NCBI GenBank assembly: GCA_017311185.1
Contig: JAESUZ010001269.1
Location: forward strand, 1,736,001-1,800,000
Direction: 5' to 3'
DNA length: 64,000 nt
DNA from: Proteles cristata cristata
Lineage: Eukaryota; Chordata; Mammalia; Carnivora; Hyaenidae
Shown: in pieces, positions 25,542 to 36,639 of the stretch
How the letters are laid out: the number at the start of each line of letters is the position of its first letter
How positions within the stretch are numbered: position 1 is the stretch's first letter
Notes under the pieces: model-generated
Databases searched by the model: none
Seen by the model: only the letters and a program-made list of their open reading frames with translations
What the model was told of the DNA's origin: nothing
Translations under genes and position numbers: made by a program

Positions 25542-26527
25542 CTGGAAATGTATTTTAGAGTAAGCATGGTAGCCTTATCACCTGTAAAGAATACAATTCA
25601 GCCCAGCAAACTTCCACTACTAAATTCAAACTTGGAAGAAAAAAAAATAGAAGCGGCAGCAAAAAATTCTGGGAATAGCTCTGAGGCTTTGGTAAAGATT
25701 GAAAATAATCGGGAGCACCAGACTCTAGCCCAGGGCCTCTGAAGCCCCCAGGCCTGCCAGGACACTGGCTCCTCTCTACCCCTTGCCTCAGCCACACCAT
25801 TGTGAGGCTGAGGGGCCTGCCCACGTCTGGGCTGACCGCTCCCCTAGGCCAGCAATCGCAGGCCATGTGTACATGGCTCACCACCACCAGCATTCGGACC
25901 TTCAGAGCTGGGGCAGCCTGGACGCCTTGGCAGATCGTGGCCCGCGCCCGCAGGGTAACCCGCCCCCAGTCCTCAGCCCTTCCTGGCCTCTAAAGCCAGG
26001 CGCTGGCAACGCCGGGCCCTCAAAGCCAAGAGCTGAAGAATCAGGTTCGGAGGAACAAGGAAACCCGAGGGCTGCAGGGGTCTGCGGTAACTTGGAGACG
26101 GGGAGAGGAGAAAGAAGTATCCGTGGGTTTCTCCGCCGGGCGCGGCGAGTCCGCAGCCTTTGGACACAAGCGCCCTTTTTCATAATCAGCGAACCCGGCA
26201 CCCTGCCTGCTTGTCTGGCAAGGACTCGGCGCAGACAGCCTGGAGTTCAACGCTCAGAACTTGGCGGTGCATCCCCACTGTCAACACCTCCCGCCCCGTC
26301 CCTCTAAAGAGTGCGTTCACTCCCGAGCCGAGTCCGAGTGGCCAAACTGGGAAAGAGGGGTGGCCAAAGCGCCCTCCTCCGTGGAGCCTGCGCCCACTCT
26401 CACCTGCTCCTGACGCCCCCGGCTTCCGGCTGCGCGGGGTCCCACGGCCAGCGCCCAGGCGCCTGGCCTCGCCAAGTCGTGGACTAGCCCTGTGTTTGGC
26501 TCAGCCCTTCCCCCCTTTGGCTTCTCC

Positions 26528-26561
26528 GCGTGGGGTCGTGGGATCGTGGGGTCGTGGGGAG
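26528..26561 (+). repeat. Short minisatellite, unit about TCGTGGGG
   Basis: About four imperfect tandem copies of an 8-9 bp unit (CGTGGGGT, CGTGGGAT, CGTGGGGT, CGTGGGGA) inside the CpG island in NPR3 intron 1. G-rich on the plus strand, with runs that could form a G-quadruplex. Confidence 0.6.
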
Positions 26562-27615
26562 CTTTGCCCGGACTGCACCGCTGACAATCCAGGCGCGTGC
26601 GCGCCGAGGGGGAGCAGAGGTGGGATTCCCTGAGCACCTTGCGCGCCAAACTTGACACCCGGAAGGAGGCAACCGCACTAGAGTGGGACCTGGGCCCACC
26701 TGCACGCAGCCTATACTGCCGTAAACCGGGCCTCACTGGGGGGCTTCTGCAGTTAAGTATCCGCGACCACCCGCTTCTCCTCCCGCTCCCTGTAGCCGTA
26801 GCCGCCATCCTTAACCTTGAGCTTTGCCCACTTTGGTGGTTATTCAAGCCTCCACAGACCCGGGTTGAATACTCAGGGGGCGCCCTTGGAAAAGCAGTAC
26901 AGCGCCCGCTTCTCCAGCGCTCTCTGGAGCAAAGCCTCGGTCAGGACGCTTTAGAGACCGCAGCACACCAGGGGCGGGGGTAAGAGGTGCGGGTGGTGAG
27001 TGAGTCCAGACACAGCGAGGCATTTTTGGTGGAAACCGCACGAGCTCGTTTATAAGCACCATGGGTAAAAAAAAATGAGAAGGGCGAAACAATGACCCTT
27101 TAAAAGAAAGCTAGGATTTGAGGGAGAAACAGCCAGGGAAACCCGGAGAACCAAGCTAGCCAAATAGCCGCGAGCCGGCTGCGAAGCGTCCGCTCCCGCA
27201 CTAGTAGGGAGCGACACGCCGGCAAACGACTGAGCAACAGGTTCGTTTGGCCTTGGGACGTTTTCAGACAGTGGTTGGAGCAGAGCACCGGAGTGCGCCC
27301 GCGACCCCCAGCCTGGCGCTGGCGTAGGTGGAGGGAGGAAGAAAGAAGCCCAAGCGGTTCCGCAGCACCTGTCGGACCCCGGCAAGCGGGAGCTGCAGGC
27401 TCAGACGCCCCTCCCCCAGGCCCTCTACATTCACCCCATGACCTCGAATGCGGGGCGATAGTCAAAGGTTGCGGCAGCCCACAGCGCACACCCCGGCGAA
27501 TCCGCGTGTGCGCCGCAGTGGGTAGTGGAGTCCGCAGAGGAGCGGCCGGGCACGCAGGGAGGGCCGCAGAGAGCAGCTGGCTAAGGGCCGGGAGAGGGGG
27601 CGCGCGCCTGCTCAC

Positions 27616-28366
27616 CTCGCTCACTGGCCTGGATGTAGCGCACGATATCGTCCGGATCCAAGTCTTTGGTCTCATCGAAATTGTAGGCGGACGTATGCAA
27701 CCCCTCCTCCTGGAAGACTTCGTGGACCCCTTCGAGGGTGAAGTAGCAGTTCCGCTCCTGCTTGTCGTCGCTGTAGACGAGCGCGGCGCGGCTCCACTGG
27801 TGGTGGCGGAACAGGGCGAGCATCATCTCGCCCATCTTAGCGTACGCGGGGGCCACGCGCGTGAGGTGCGAGTACTCCGCGTCCTTGTGCTGGAAGCCGG
27901 CGGCCAGCGCCCCTGCCGACAGCATAGGCAGGTCCCAGTGCGACGCCAGCCGGGCCACCGGCGCCGCCGCGTACTCGCACACCGGCCCCAGGATGAGGTC
28001 TGGCTTGGCGCCGCGGGCCGCCGCCACGCGGTCCACCAGGCTGAAAAGCGCGCGGTTGCCGCAGTCCGAGTCCTCGTAGGCCACCTGGAAGCGAGTGCCG
28101 GGTGGCAGCAGCCGCCGCTCGGTGCCGTTGCCCTCCACGCTGCGCAGCGCGTATTCGATGGCCGGCCGCACCCGGGCCAGAGAGAACAGGTAGGAGTCGT
28201 CCCGGGGCAACAGGACCAGCACCTCGATCGTCTGCGGCGGCAGCGCCTCCCTCTCCCGGCGCCCTCCGCCCGGGCCTGCGCCCTCGCCGCCGCCGGTGCT
28301 GCCGACCAGCAGCGCCCAGACCAGCAAGACGCACTCGGAGAAAGGGAGCACCGGCAGAGACGGCAT
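27616..28366 (-). CDS. NPR3: NPR3 exon 1 coding part: signal peptide and N-terminal ligand-binding lobe
   Basis: Encodes residues 1-250 and the first base of codon 251 of natriuretic peptide receptor C, the single-pass receptor that binds ANP, BNP and CNP, internalises them for clearance and signals through Gi. A hydrophobic signal peptide (about 1-22, [10 protein letters not shown]) precedes a Gly/Arg linker (about 23-40). The periplasmic-binding-protein-like extracellular domain then starts at IEVLVLLP. Visible landmarks are the N-glycosylation sequon N80-G-T, the first disulfide pair C102/C130, and C207, which pairs with C255 in exon 2. The start at 28,366 is the first ATG in frame: an in-frame TGA lies at 28,504-28,502, and the context has A at -3. 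The exon ends GAGCGAG before GTGAGC. Compared with my recollection of the human protein, the Gly-rich linker is about six residues shorter. The exon is extremely GC-rich and lies in the CpG island. Confidence 0.97.
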
Positions 28367-28680
28367 CGTGCCGCGGCAAAGCGCTCGCCCTCGCTGCCGA
28401 CGCGCCCTCTGCCCCCCACCCACCCTTCCCCTTGCCTCCCCACTCTTCCCTCCGACGTCCCTGCGCCCCCTTGGGCGCTCAGAGAAAACAGAATACCCCT
28501 TTCACTAACTTAACAAAAGACAGAGGAAGAGTCCTTCTGTGCAATGTCACTCGTTTAAAAAAGAGAGGGAGAGAGAGAGAGAGAGAAAAGGAAGAAAAAG
28601 TTCACCGCGTGTAAACCTGTACGCCTGTAATATATTTATATATATATATATATATACTTATAAATATATATATATTTGCC
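28367..28680 (-). promoter_or_regulatory. NPR3 5' UTR and core promoter zone with TA-rich block
   Basis: Just upstream of the NPR3 ATG are 5' UTR-like GC-rich DNA with an in-frame TGA at 28,504-28,502, a GA-rich stretch at 28,560-28,602, and an alternating TA block at 28,630-28,677. On the minus strand that block contains TTTATAAG, a possible TATA element about 295 bp upstream of the ATG. Whether it is a functional TATA box or a variable microsatellite cannot be decided by reading. Confidence 0.45.
28630..28677. repeat. (TA)n microsatellite near the NPR3 promoter
   Basis: Nearly pure alternating TA/TATT sequence, about 48 bp, inside an otherwise GC-rich CpG island and about 265-310 bp upstream of the NPR3 start codon. 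Likely variable in length between individuals. Confidence 0.85.
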
Positions 28681-30360
28681 CTCCCTCCCTTTATATATAC
28701 TATTTTGCTTAGAGGTGGCTTCTTATTTGGGCGTTGCTAAGATTGCTTATGAAAGCGTATTTGTTAAAAAAAAAAAAAAAAGGAAAGAAAAGAAAAGAAA
28801 AAAAAAGTTAGACTTGTCCCAGTGCTTGTAATTGACGGTGCATCTCCCCCGCTTTTGATCTCATTGATTAGCGCCGGTTCCTGGATCCATAGTCCGCGTT
28901 TAAATAGCGTGGCAGCGGCGGAGCGTGTTACCACACAAGGCGCTCCGAGGCCGGGCTTGTATTTCCAGCGGGTGGGGTGGGTGGGGGTGGGGAGTGGTGG
29001 GGGCTGGGCTGGGGGAGCCTTCATTAACATTCTTACATCAGGGCTCCTCCCCGCACCCCTACCTTCCCACCCCTCCCAGGTCCACAACCCCAGCAACTCC
29101 CAGCCACCTCTCGGCCTTGTCCTTAAAGCCGCAGTCGCCCTGGTCCGCACCCGCGGGAGCCCCCACCACCCGCACCACCCTGGGGTCCCTCGCCTTACCC
29201 TGTTCACGCCCGCGGCCGCGCTTTCCCCAGCTCCAGGCTTTACACGGGGAAATGTGTTTGATCGTAAGGAAATGCGCACAGGCGCACACAACGTGCAAAA
29301 AAAACCCAACAGGATTAGAGGAAGGGGATGGCCCTAGAAATTCGCAGTTTCGCTGCAAAACTCCGTCGGTCCGGCTCACTCTCACCTCTTTCTCGCTCCG
29401 GCCAAATTTCCTCCTGACCAGCTAACTCGGGGCGGGCACCCGACCTGCCTGGTCCCTTGGCGCAGGGTCAGGGAGCAGGGACCAAGGTCCCAGGGCAGAC
29501 GGCTCGATCGAGGACCCAGGGCTCCCAGCCAAGGAGGCGTTACTTACACCCCCTCCGTACCCCGCTTTCCCTGGCGCGCGCCCGCGTCCTCCCCCGGGCC
29601 ACGCGGGCTCGCTCCGGAGTCGTCGCGTTGCCAGGGTTCCAGGGTCCGCGCGCAAAGTCCCTCAGCCGGCGCGCTGCAGGCAGAAAAGCGAAACTTGTTC
29701 CCAAAGGCGAGCGAAGAGTTCGGCTTCTGGAGGTGGCGAGTAGCTTGAAGAGCATCTCCGAGGCGTCCTGGGGTTTTGTTTGCCAAACCAGGTAACTAAA
29801 GAGACCTCCCTAAATCGTCACCCGAGGGTCCCCTGGGTGCAGCAGCACCACCCTCCGCTCTCACCGCCTCTCCTCGCCGGCGCGCGAGACATCGCGCTCA
29901 GGACTCCGCGCTACCGACAAAGGTCGTGTGTCGGAGACCTAGGCTTGCCACAGGCTTGTCACCAACCTAGGCTGGTCACAGCCACAACGGCGGCGGAGAC
30001 AAGGATGGGAACGGCTGTGGAGTCCGCGGCCAGAGAAGCCTCGCGGAAGTCCGCCGCCCTCCAAGCGGGTCCAATGGAACTTGACCCCCTGAAAGCGACG
30101 ACACATCGAGGTCATTTGCAGTGTGAACGTGATACATTGGTCTGGGGAACTCTGATACTTAAGTGCCACAACTTAAAATAAACTGAAAATGAGTTTAGAT
30201 GGGCTTTTCTTAGACTGGCTGGGTGGCTGTGTCCACGAATTTCTATTAGTCTTAGACCAACGCCCTCTTTCGGCAGAGACTTGCCGCCGACTGCTAACGC
30301 CGGTGCCTCGGTCCCCAGGCGCAGCAGTTGGTAGGTTTGTTGTTGTTCTTTTCTTTCTTG

Positions 30361-30382
30361 GTCTTTTTTTTTTTTTTTTTTA
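30361..30382. repeat. Poly(T) tract
   Basis: Run of about 20 T just outside the CpG island, followed directly by unique GC-rich sequence. No retroelement body was recognised on either side. Confidence 0.7.
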
Positions 30383-30399
30383 ACACGGGGGGCCCCAGA

Positions 30400-30760
30400 G
30401 GGCAATCGCTCTCATCTGTGACGGTGAAAAGGCAAATTGGGATTTCAGGAGACGTGGCAACTTCAAGCAACAGCTCTTGTTGCCATTTAAAGCACTTCCT
30501 TGACGCTCTTTCTGGCACGGGAAATGTGATTATGGATAACATTTCATTCTCTCGGTCACTTAGATTTCAGATTATGCACCATGAGCCCTAAAGCTTCTAG
30601 TAAGCCCTCCCCACCCCTGCGAGGACTCTCATTTATTTAATTAGAGCTTCTAATCAGTGGCAAAAGAGGCATGTGTATAAAATTTTAATTCCACAAAGAC
30701 AGTAATCCGCACACACTGGAAATTGAGATTTAGCACTTCACAGTAATTAAACCTTCCCTG
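30400..30760. other. Unique upstream DNA, possible regulatory element
   Basis: Non-repetitive, moderately GC-balanced stretch 2.0-2.4 kb upstream of NPR3 with several TAATTA/ATTTAATTAG homeodomain-type cores near 30,634-30,730. No open frame of note. Listed because it is free of recognisable repeats between the CpG island and the GGAA tract; function is unproven. Confidence 0.3.
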
Positions 30761-30775
30761 AACTCCTGGGAAGAA

Positions 30776-30862
30776 AGAGGGAGGGAGGGAGGAAGGAAAG
30801 GAAGGAGAGAGGAAGGAAGGAAAGAACGAAGAAAGGAAAAAACGAAGGAAAGAAAGAAAAGA
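30776..30862 (+). repeat. GGAA/GGGA-type polypurine microsatellite upstream of NPR3
   Basis: About 85 bp of almost pure purine built from GGGA, GGAA and GAAA units, about 2.4 kb upstream of the NPR3 start codon. GGAA is the ETS-factor core, so arrays like this can act as multi-site ETS elements. It may also form triplex DNA. Confidence 0.85.
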
Positions 30863-31319
30863 GATCACTACTATATTATGAATTCCTTGGGTCTTAATGG
30901 ATTTCGAAACTGGTTGCCAGGAGACGTGAAGGAACCAAGGTTTCCTATTACTGTTTTCTGTGCCCTGTGTCTGGGGAACGCTGGCCAATGGCGATAAGAT
31001 TCTGCACACTGTGTGGTGTGGGCTTATTAGGAGAGTCTGGGGTTTCAGCGGCACCGGGCGTGAATCCCTCTGCCCCAGCCGCGCCGAGGGTCACGCTCAG
31101 GGCAATACCTTTAAGTTTGGGTGAGTATCATGGCCTGTCGGTGGCCTTTGGATCAGACCTCTCAACTTCCAGCCTGTCACCCCAGGGCACCGAGAAACCA
31201 ACCTGTGGAAAGGGAGAGCTCCCAAGCTAGACAGCAGAACCAGGAAAGCCAGCATTACTGCCCTTGCTGGTGTTCAGAGCACCCCTTAAGATTTTCCAAT
31301 GAGCAGAAATTAGGATTTT

Positions 31320-31600
31320 TAAAATTGAGGTATAATTGATTCATAACATATTAGTCTCGTAATATATATTATATTGTATAATTTATATACAACATAATGA
31401 TTCCATATTTATATATATTGGAAAACAGTCACCACAATAAGTCTAGTTAACTTTTATCACCATGCATAGTTACAAAAATATTTTCCTTGTAATGAGAACT
31501 TTTAAGATCTCTGCAACATTCAAATATGCAATACAAGCTTAACTATAGTCAACATGCTATACATTATCTCCCCAGGACTTACTTATTTCATAGAAATTAG
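31320..31600 (-). repeat. Old L1 3' UTR fragment (L1M-type)
   Basis: TTGAGGTATAATTGATTCATAAC, then AACATAATGATTCCATATTT and CCTTGTAATGAGAAC. The same order recurs at 50,600-50,830. Confidence 0.55.
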
Positions 31601-31607
31601 TTTATTT

Positions 31608-31669
31608 TTAAAATTTTTTAAATGTTTGTTCTTGAGAGATAGAGATGGCGTGAGCAGGGGAGGGACAAA

Positions 31670-31713
<44 letters not shown>

Positions 31714-31843
31714 GAATCTGAAGCAGGCTCTAGGCTCTGAGCTGTCGGCACAGAGCCCAATATGGGGCTTGAACCCACAAATCATGAGATCGTGACCTGA
31801 GCCAAAGTCTGACACTTAACTGACTGAGCCACCCAAGCACCCC
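31608..31843 (-). repeat. SINEC with internal (AC)n expansion
   Basis: Antisense SINEC. The normal ACAGAGAGAGAC segment is replaced by about 19 AC units at 31,671-31,709. Head GGGGTGCTTGGGTGGCTCAG (minus). Confidence 0.93.
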
Positions 31844-34124
31844 TTGGAATGAGGATTTTTAATTGAAAATATGCACATCATAGGAGAACCCATCAAGTAA
31901 ATTTAAGTATATGAATTTTAATATTACAAATTTACTTTCCATGATATTAAAATTTTTCCAAATAGCTGAAAATCTGTGTAAATATCTTGAATATCATGAA
32001 GTTCTCAATCTTAGGACTAGAAAAGATTTTAGAAGTCACCCAGCCTGACACCTTTCACTCACCAGATGATGAATTGAGGCCAAAGAATAGAAATTACATA
32101 CTTAAGTACATCTTCATCCCTGAGATTGAATTGGAAATAAGCATTACCACCTATTACATCATGTAAAAGAGGTTTGGAAACAAAGCTAATTTTCATTACA
32201 TAATAACATTCTTTGTATTAAAATTTTATTTTATATGTAGCCAAGTTTTGAGAATATAGAGCACACTAAGATAATTATTCATAGATTATAATAGGATTTT
32301 TCAGCATTATAATCATAAAAATGGATCAAGAAAGAAGGGAGAAAGAAATAGAAATAACTCATCCTTTAGACTCAGTTTTTTAATATTGTTCCTTTCAATT
32401 CTGTAAAACACTGAAAGCGGGGGAAGGATTGCTAACCTTTTCACTTAGTACATTCTGGCTACAATTGCTGAATAAAAACAAAAGAAACTTACAGGGAGGT
32501 GCTGCAAAATAAAAGAAAATTACCCAAATGAAAGGCAATGTTAGCTCTAAACATGATTACTACAGAAATGAATAGACTTTTTGTAGGATTTAGAAATGTT
32601 TTCATCCATATCCACAAACTATACTTTTTTAACTTTAAGGTGGCCAGTTTTCTATATTCAATTGTTTGTTTGCCAGCTCTTTGAAATGAAGGCAGTGTCT
32701 ATATGTTAATTCCTCTACCACCGGGAAAGACAGCATTATATAAGGAACCTCAACATGTAATTCTTTGAAATGTATTAGAAATGCTATAAGGAAATTTTCT
32801 CCACCAGATTTAATAGTCTATATGATCTCTCTCACAATCCCCTTAGTGATCTCTAAAGCAAGAGCCCTTCCAGATTTTCACAGAGAACATCTTCTCCCTT
32901 GTGAAGCCAGCACTGAAGTCACATTAAAGAATATCCCTGTGAAGCCTGCAGCCCACAAAGAAAATACCTTCTGGGGACAGAATTGTTGAAAACACACTTC
33001 CCCCTAGAGGCAGAAAAGATGAAAGAATATTACATACAATTCATAAGGTTTCTGTAATTTAAGGAGTATTGTATGGAGGTTTTATTTTTAACATATAGTT
33101 GATGTTTTAGAGGGAACCATTCAAGACATGAAGGAAATCAGTGAATGCCAAAAAATTAAATTTAAATTTTACGTCTGGGGTTTAGCTTTCCTTAGCAGGG
33201 ACCCTATTCATTGATTGATCCCTTTTCTTCTATTATACAAATCTAGGGTTTTTTCCAGCACTATAAATAATAGCAATTACATATTTTTTCTATTAAAATT
33301 TATGATTCAATTTCAACAGAAACTGCAGTGAAAGGTGGCCTTGAGGGATTCCTTTGAAAACACGGCTCTAACAGATTTTCTTCCGTGTGGTCAGGTTTGT
33401 TTCTGTCTTACTGTCTTCCCAGGTTTCTGTTAACTACATTCTGTTTTCATATCTTTGAAGATGTCCTGAGACAAAATGACATTAGAAAGACTTCTGGAAA
33501 ATGTACACCTGGCATGATTTAACCTGAGTACTGACATGTTTCCTAGGATTTGCAAACCGCACGAAGAATTCTCCTAGCATTGATTTAGCGGTAAGTTATT
33601 TAATGTAGAGTATCTCACTCACAAAAAACAGTGAACATGCCTCAGCTTCATGCATACCAATACTGTCCATAGTCAGTTGGTATATTTACTTGTACATTGC
33701 ATTGCATTATTCCAGAAAGGATTTGTGAAGGCACATAAAAATGTAAGTGGAAACTTGGAAAAATTTCCTTAGGGCAAAATCCACAGCCGTTGGGTCCTCC
33801 TTTCTTTGACTGTGCCAATCCCTTAAGCCTTTACTTAAGGCTTAAGGCTGTTAAGCCCCAAACCTCAGCAACATCCACCCCTCACGTCTGAGCTTCCACC
33901 GTGCTCCTCAGGGCTATGAGCACACTCAATTTTATTTCCATTTCCAGGGAGGCACATCAGGGCTGGAGTCCAGGCTTCAGAGTGGCATCTCAGGGAGCCA
34001 GCGCATGCGTAGAACTCTCATAGCATGTCAGTAGGCTATCACCTCACCTCCTTGGCCTTTGGTTTCCCCACTCACCTCAATTTTCTTGTTTCCAAAATGG
34101 AGAAAATCATATTGTTCTGGTGTT
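31844..34124. other. Upstream intergenic, AT-rich unique
   Basis: No gene recognised. A MIR-like fragment (CACCTCACCTCCTTGGCC, GTTTCCAAAATGGAG) sits at about 34,040-34,110 on the plus strand. An inverted repeat lies at 33,821-33,847. Confidence 0.5.
33821..33847. repeat. Perfect short inverted repeat (hairpin)
   Basis: CCTTAAGCCTT, a 5-bp loop (TACTT), then AAGGCTTAAGG: 11-bp perfect arms. A further AAGGCTGTTAAGCC follows. Confidence 0.85.
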
Positions 34125-34308
34125 GGGGTGCCTGACTGGCTCAGTCCATTATGCTCTAGACTCTTCACTTCAGCTCAGGTCATGATATCAAGGTAGTGAG
34201 ATCAAGCCCCACCTCAGGCTCTGTGCTGACAGTGGGGAGCCTGCTTGGGATTCTCTCGCCCCCTCTCTCTAGCCCCTCCCCTCTAAAAATGTATAAATAA
34301 ACATTAAA
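34125..34308 (+). repeat. SINEC, diverged
   Basis: Head GGGGTGCCTGACTGGCTCAG, shortened TC block, tail GTATAAATAAACATTAAAA; followed by a TA-rich run to about 34,410. Confidence 0.9.
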
Positions 34309-34412
34309 ATATATACATTAGCTATATAGTTATAGTATATATACTAGAAATATATGTGTACATATGTATTTATAAATATATTATATATATATGAACTATA
34401 TATATAGATAGT
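34300..34412. repeat. TA-rich low-complexity tract
   Basis: Grown from the SINE tail; mostly ATATA with short interruptions. Confidence 0.7.
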
Positions 34413-36639
34413 GTTGTAGGAGTAAGTATCAGAAAAAAAAATAGATGCAGAACACTTTATATGCAGGAGGAAATTCATAAACAGCAGCTCTCATTATTAA
34501 ATTCCTTTCAATGCCTGGTAAAGAGTACTACCCCAAGTAAGTGTTCAATAAACGTTTATGGAATGAAGGAATTAATTCAAAACCCCAGACGGTGTGGCTT
34601 ATGTGTACCTTGCTTAGAATTATCTATTGCCTCATCACAACAGACCTCACTTAATAATGTTTATTTGGTGACAGTGGCTTCCCTAGGGGGAAACCCTTTT
34701 GGCAATCACTGTGACACTGGCCCTGGATGTCCAACCTCAGATATTTCCTGGTAAGCTTGAGACGAGAGCTTGTTCAATATTCTTCCCTCTGTACAGTGGA
34801 GCAAAGAGAGCAGGCACTGATGTTTGCCACCCACAGCTGCCCTTAACATCTAAAAGCCTCAAGAAATTCAGGCTGCCTCCCACCTCAGAGGACCAAAGGG
34901 AACAAGTCAGACAGGGATGCGTCACAGGGTGATCTCTTTAAAAAAGGAAAAAAATAGAAGCAGTTGCTCCAAGGGGCAGGACTTTGAGGATGGGGAAGCA
35001 ATAGAAAGATTGCATGGAAGTACAAAGAGGATTGTGCTGGAAGGAACATATATATAGATCGTGGACATCATAATAAATACTGAGAAAAGAATAGAATGGC
35101 ATCCTAATGTACTACTTATCCAGGTAATAAAAATATCAGGCCCAGAGCTTAACACTCTTGTCCAATTCAGAAAACCTTTTAAAATCCCTATAGTGTATCA
35201 AGGACAATTGTGTTCTATAGCTTAAACCTATTGTATCAGACAATCATTTGTTTTGTTTGGGGACATGATTTGACCCAAGTTATACTTAAATCTATGCACC
35301 AGCCAACCACATTATAACAGTCAGATGTGCTATGTTAAGAAGCGTTATAAGGACAAAATTAAATCAACTTTCAAAAACACCTTATAAATATAATTTTCTT
35401 GGTGTTATTATATTACAATATCAAACAGTTTGTACTCTAAATTTAAAAAAATTTCATAAATTCATAAAACAGAATGTAGAAGAGAAATAGTAAAGCAATG
35501 AAAGGATCAAAGAGATCATTCAAAAAGAAATTCACTCATAGATACAAACTCATATATATAGAAACTTATAAATTCATAATTTTCAGAACATTCAGATATG
35601 ACCACATCGGATTTCTGAGTATGCAAATAATCTTATAGGCCAAAAATCCTAAAGAGCAATTTTAAGAGGTCTCAACCCACTGATACACCAGCATCTCATC
35701 ATTCATACTCAATTCTTGATTATTTTCTTGCCAATGGGAAAAATGCAGTATCCTAAAAAAAAAAAATCAGCTCATTATCTTTTGTAATCCTATGAACATG
35801 AATTTAAGGTTGATGAGAAAAATTTCTGCTACACTATGTGCAATGTTGTGAGATACAATTTTTCATTTCTTTCCAGCAAGTACATTCCACTAGGTATTAA
35901 ATCTTGGATAGCTGATACATGAGACTAAAATAGAATAGAATGCCATGAGGAAAACATCAGGAAAATTCTTGACATTTGCCCTCTCATATTTTTGGTGATC
36001 ATGTTGTGACATCAAATTTCACCCTGACACTAGTGGAGAAAATTGTGCCTTCAAGCTGACATTGTTACTTTTCCATTGTTGGTCACTCCTTTGACATTAC
36101 ATGTTCTTCTTTCTTCTTCATCCATCCTGCAAAAATATTCTCATCAGCCCATATTCACATTCTCCTTTACTAACTGCGTGGGGGAAATAGTGAAGATTAT
36201 TTTAACCAGAATCCATTGCATTGCAGACTCTTGGAAGTCTCAAAGTATGCCATGGAGATGACTTTCAACGCGGGCAATCTCTCATATTCAAGTGTACAAT
36301 ACATGTACAAATTGTCTCAAATTGCAAATCACTCATGTTGTAATAAATCACTATGGGGTTTTTTTAACCTCAGGTACAAATTTTTTTTTTTAACCTCAGG
36401 TACAAATTTTTAAATTAATCATAACCTCAGTTCCTGGCACATTCAATCTGGCACATATCAATCTGCAAGATTCTTAATTTTTCTCCTTCATTGCTCTCTT
36501 CACATTCCTTTTATTCCATGGGATCCTCTTTCTGTGTTTACTATAGTAAACACCCAATAGTTTTACATTGGGTGAAAGATTTACATCATTACTCTTGCTT
36601 AGTTTTTAGAACTGATGATCTCTTTTCCCCTTAACTTTA
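34413..36639. other. Upstream intergenic, AT-rich unique
   Basis: No gene recognised. At 36,366-36,408 the unit TAACCTCAGGTACAAATTTTT is present twice in tandem, separated by T residues. Confidence 0.5.

Larger units (their letters stand above)
25920..30105. promoter_or_regulatory. CpG island over NPR3 exon 1, promoter and start of intron 1
   Basis: CpG dinucleotides and GC content rise sharply near 25.92 kb, peak at 27.15-28.48 kb (exon 1 and 5' UTR), dip in the TA-rich block near 28.5-28.85 kb, and rise again from 28.9 to about 30.1 kb. The island is asymmetric: it extends about 1.7 kb into intron 1 and about 1.7 kb upstream of the ATG. Such islands usually mark promoters active in many tissues. 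Many long open frames here are only a by-product of the GC content. Edges are judged by eye. Confidence 0.85.

Noticed and set aside
25783..26983. Several frames of 128-176 codons in intron 1
   Set aside because: Same reason: CpG-island composition, all frames open on both strands.
27275..28513. 412-codon open frame on the plus strand opposite NPR3 exon 1
   Set aside because: An antisense shadow of a very GC-rich exon; low-complexity Arg/Ala/Pro content and no domain resemblance.
28764..29425. Overlapping frames of 166-181 codons in the upstream CpG island
   Set aside because: Product of GC-rich, stop-poor DNA; no signal peptide, domain or splice pattern supporting a gene.
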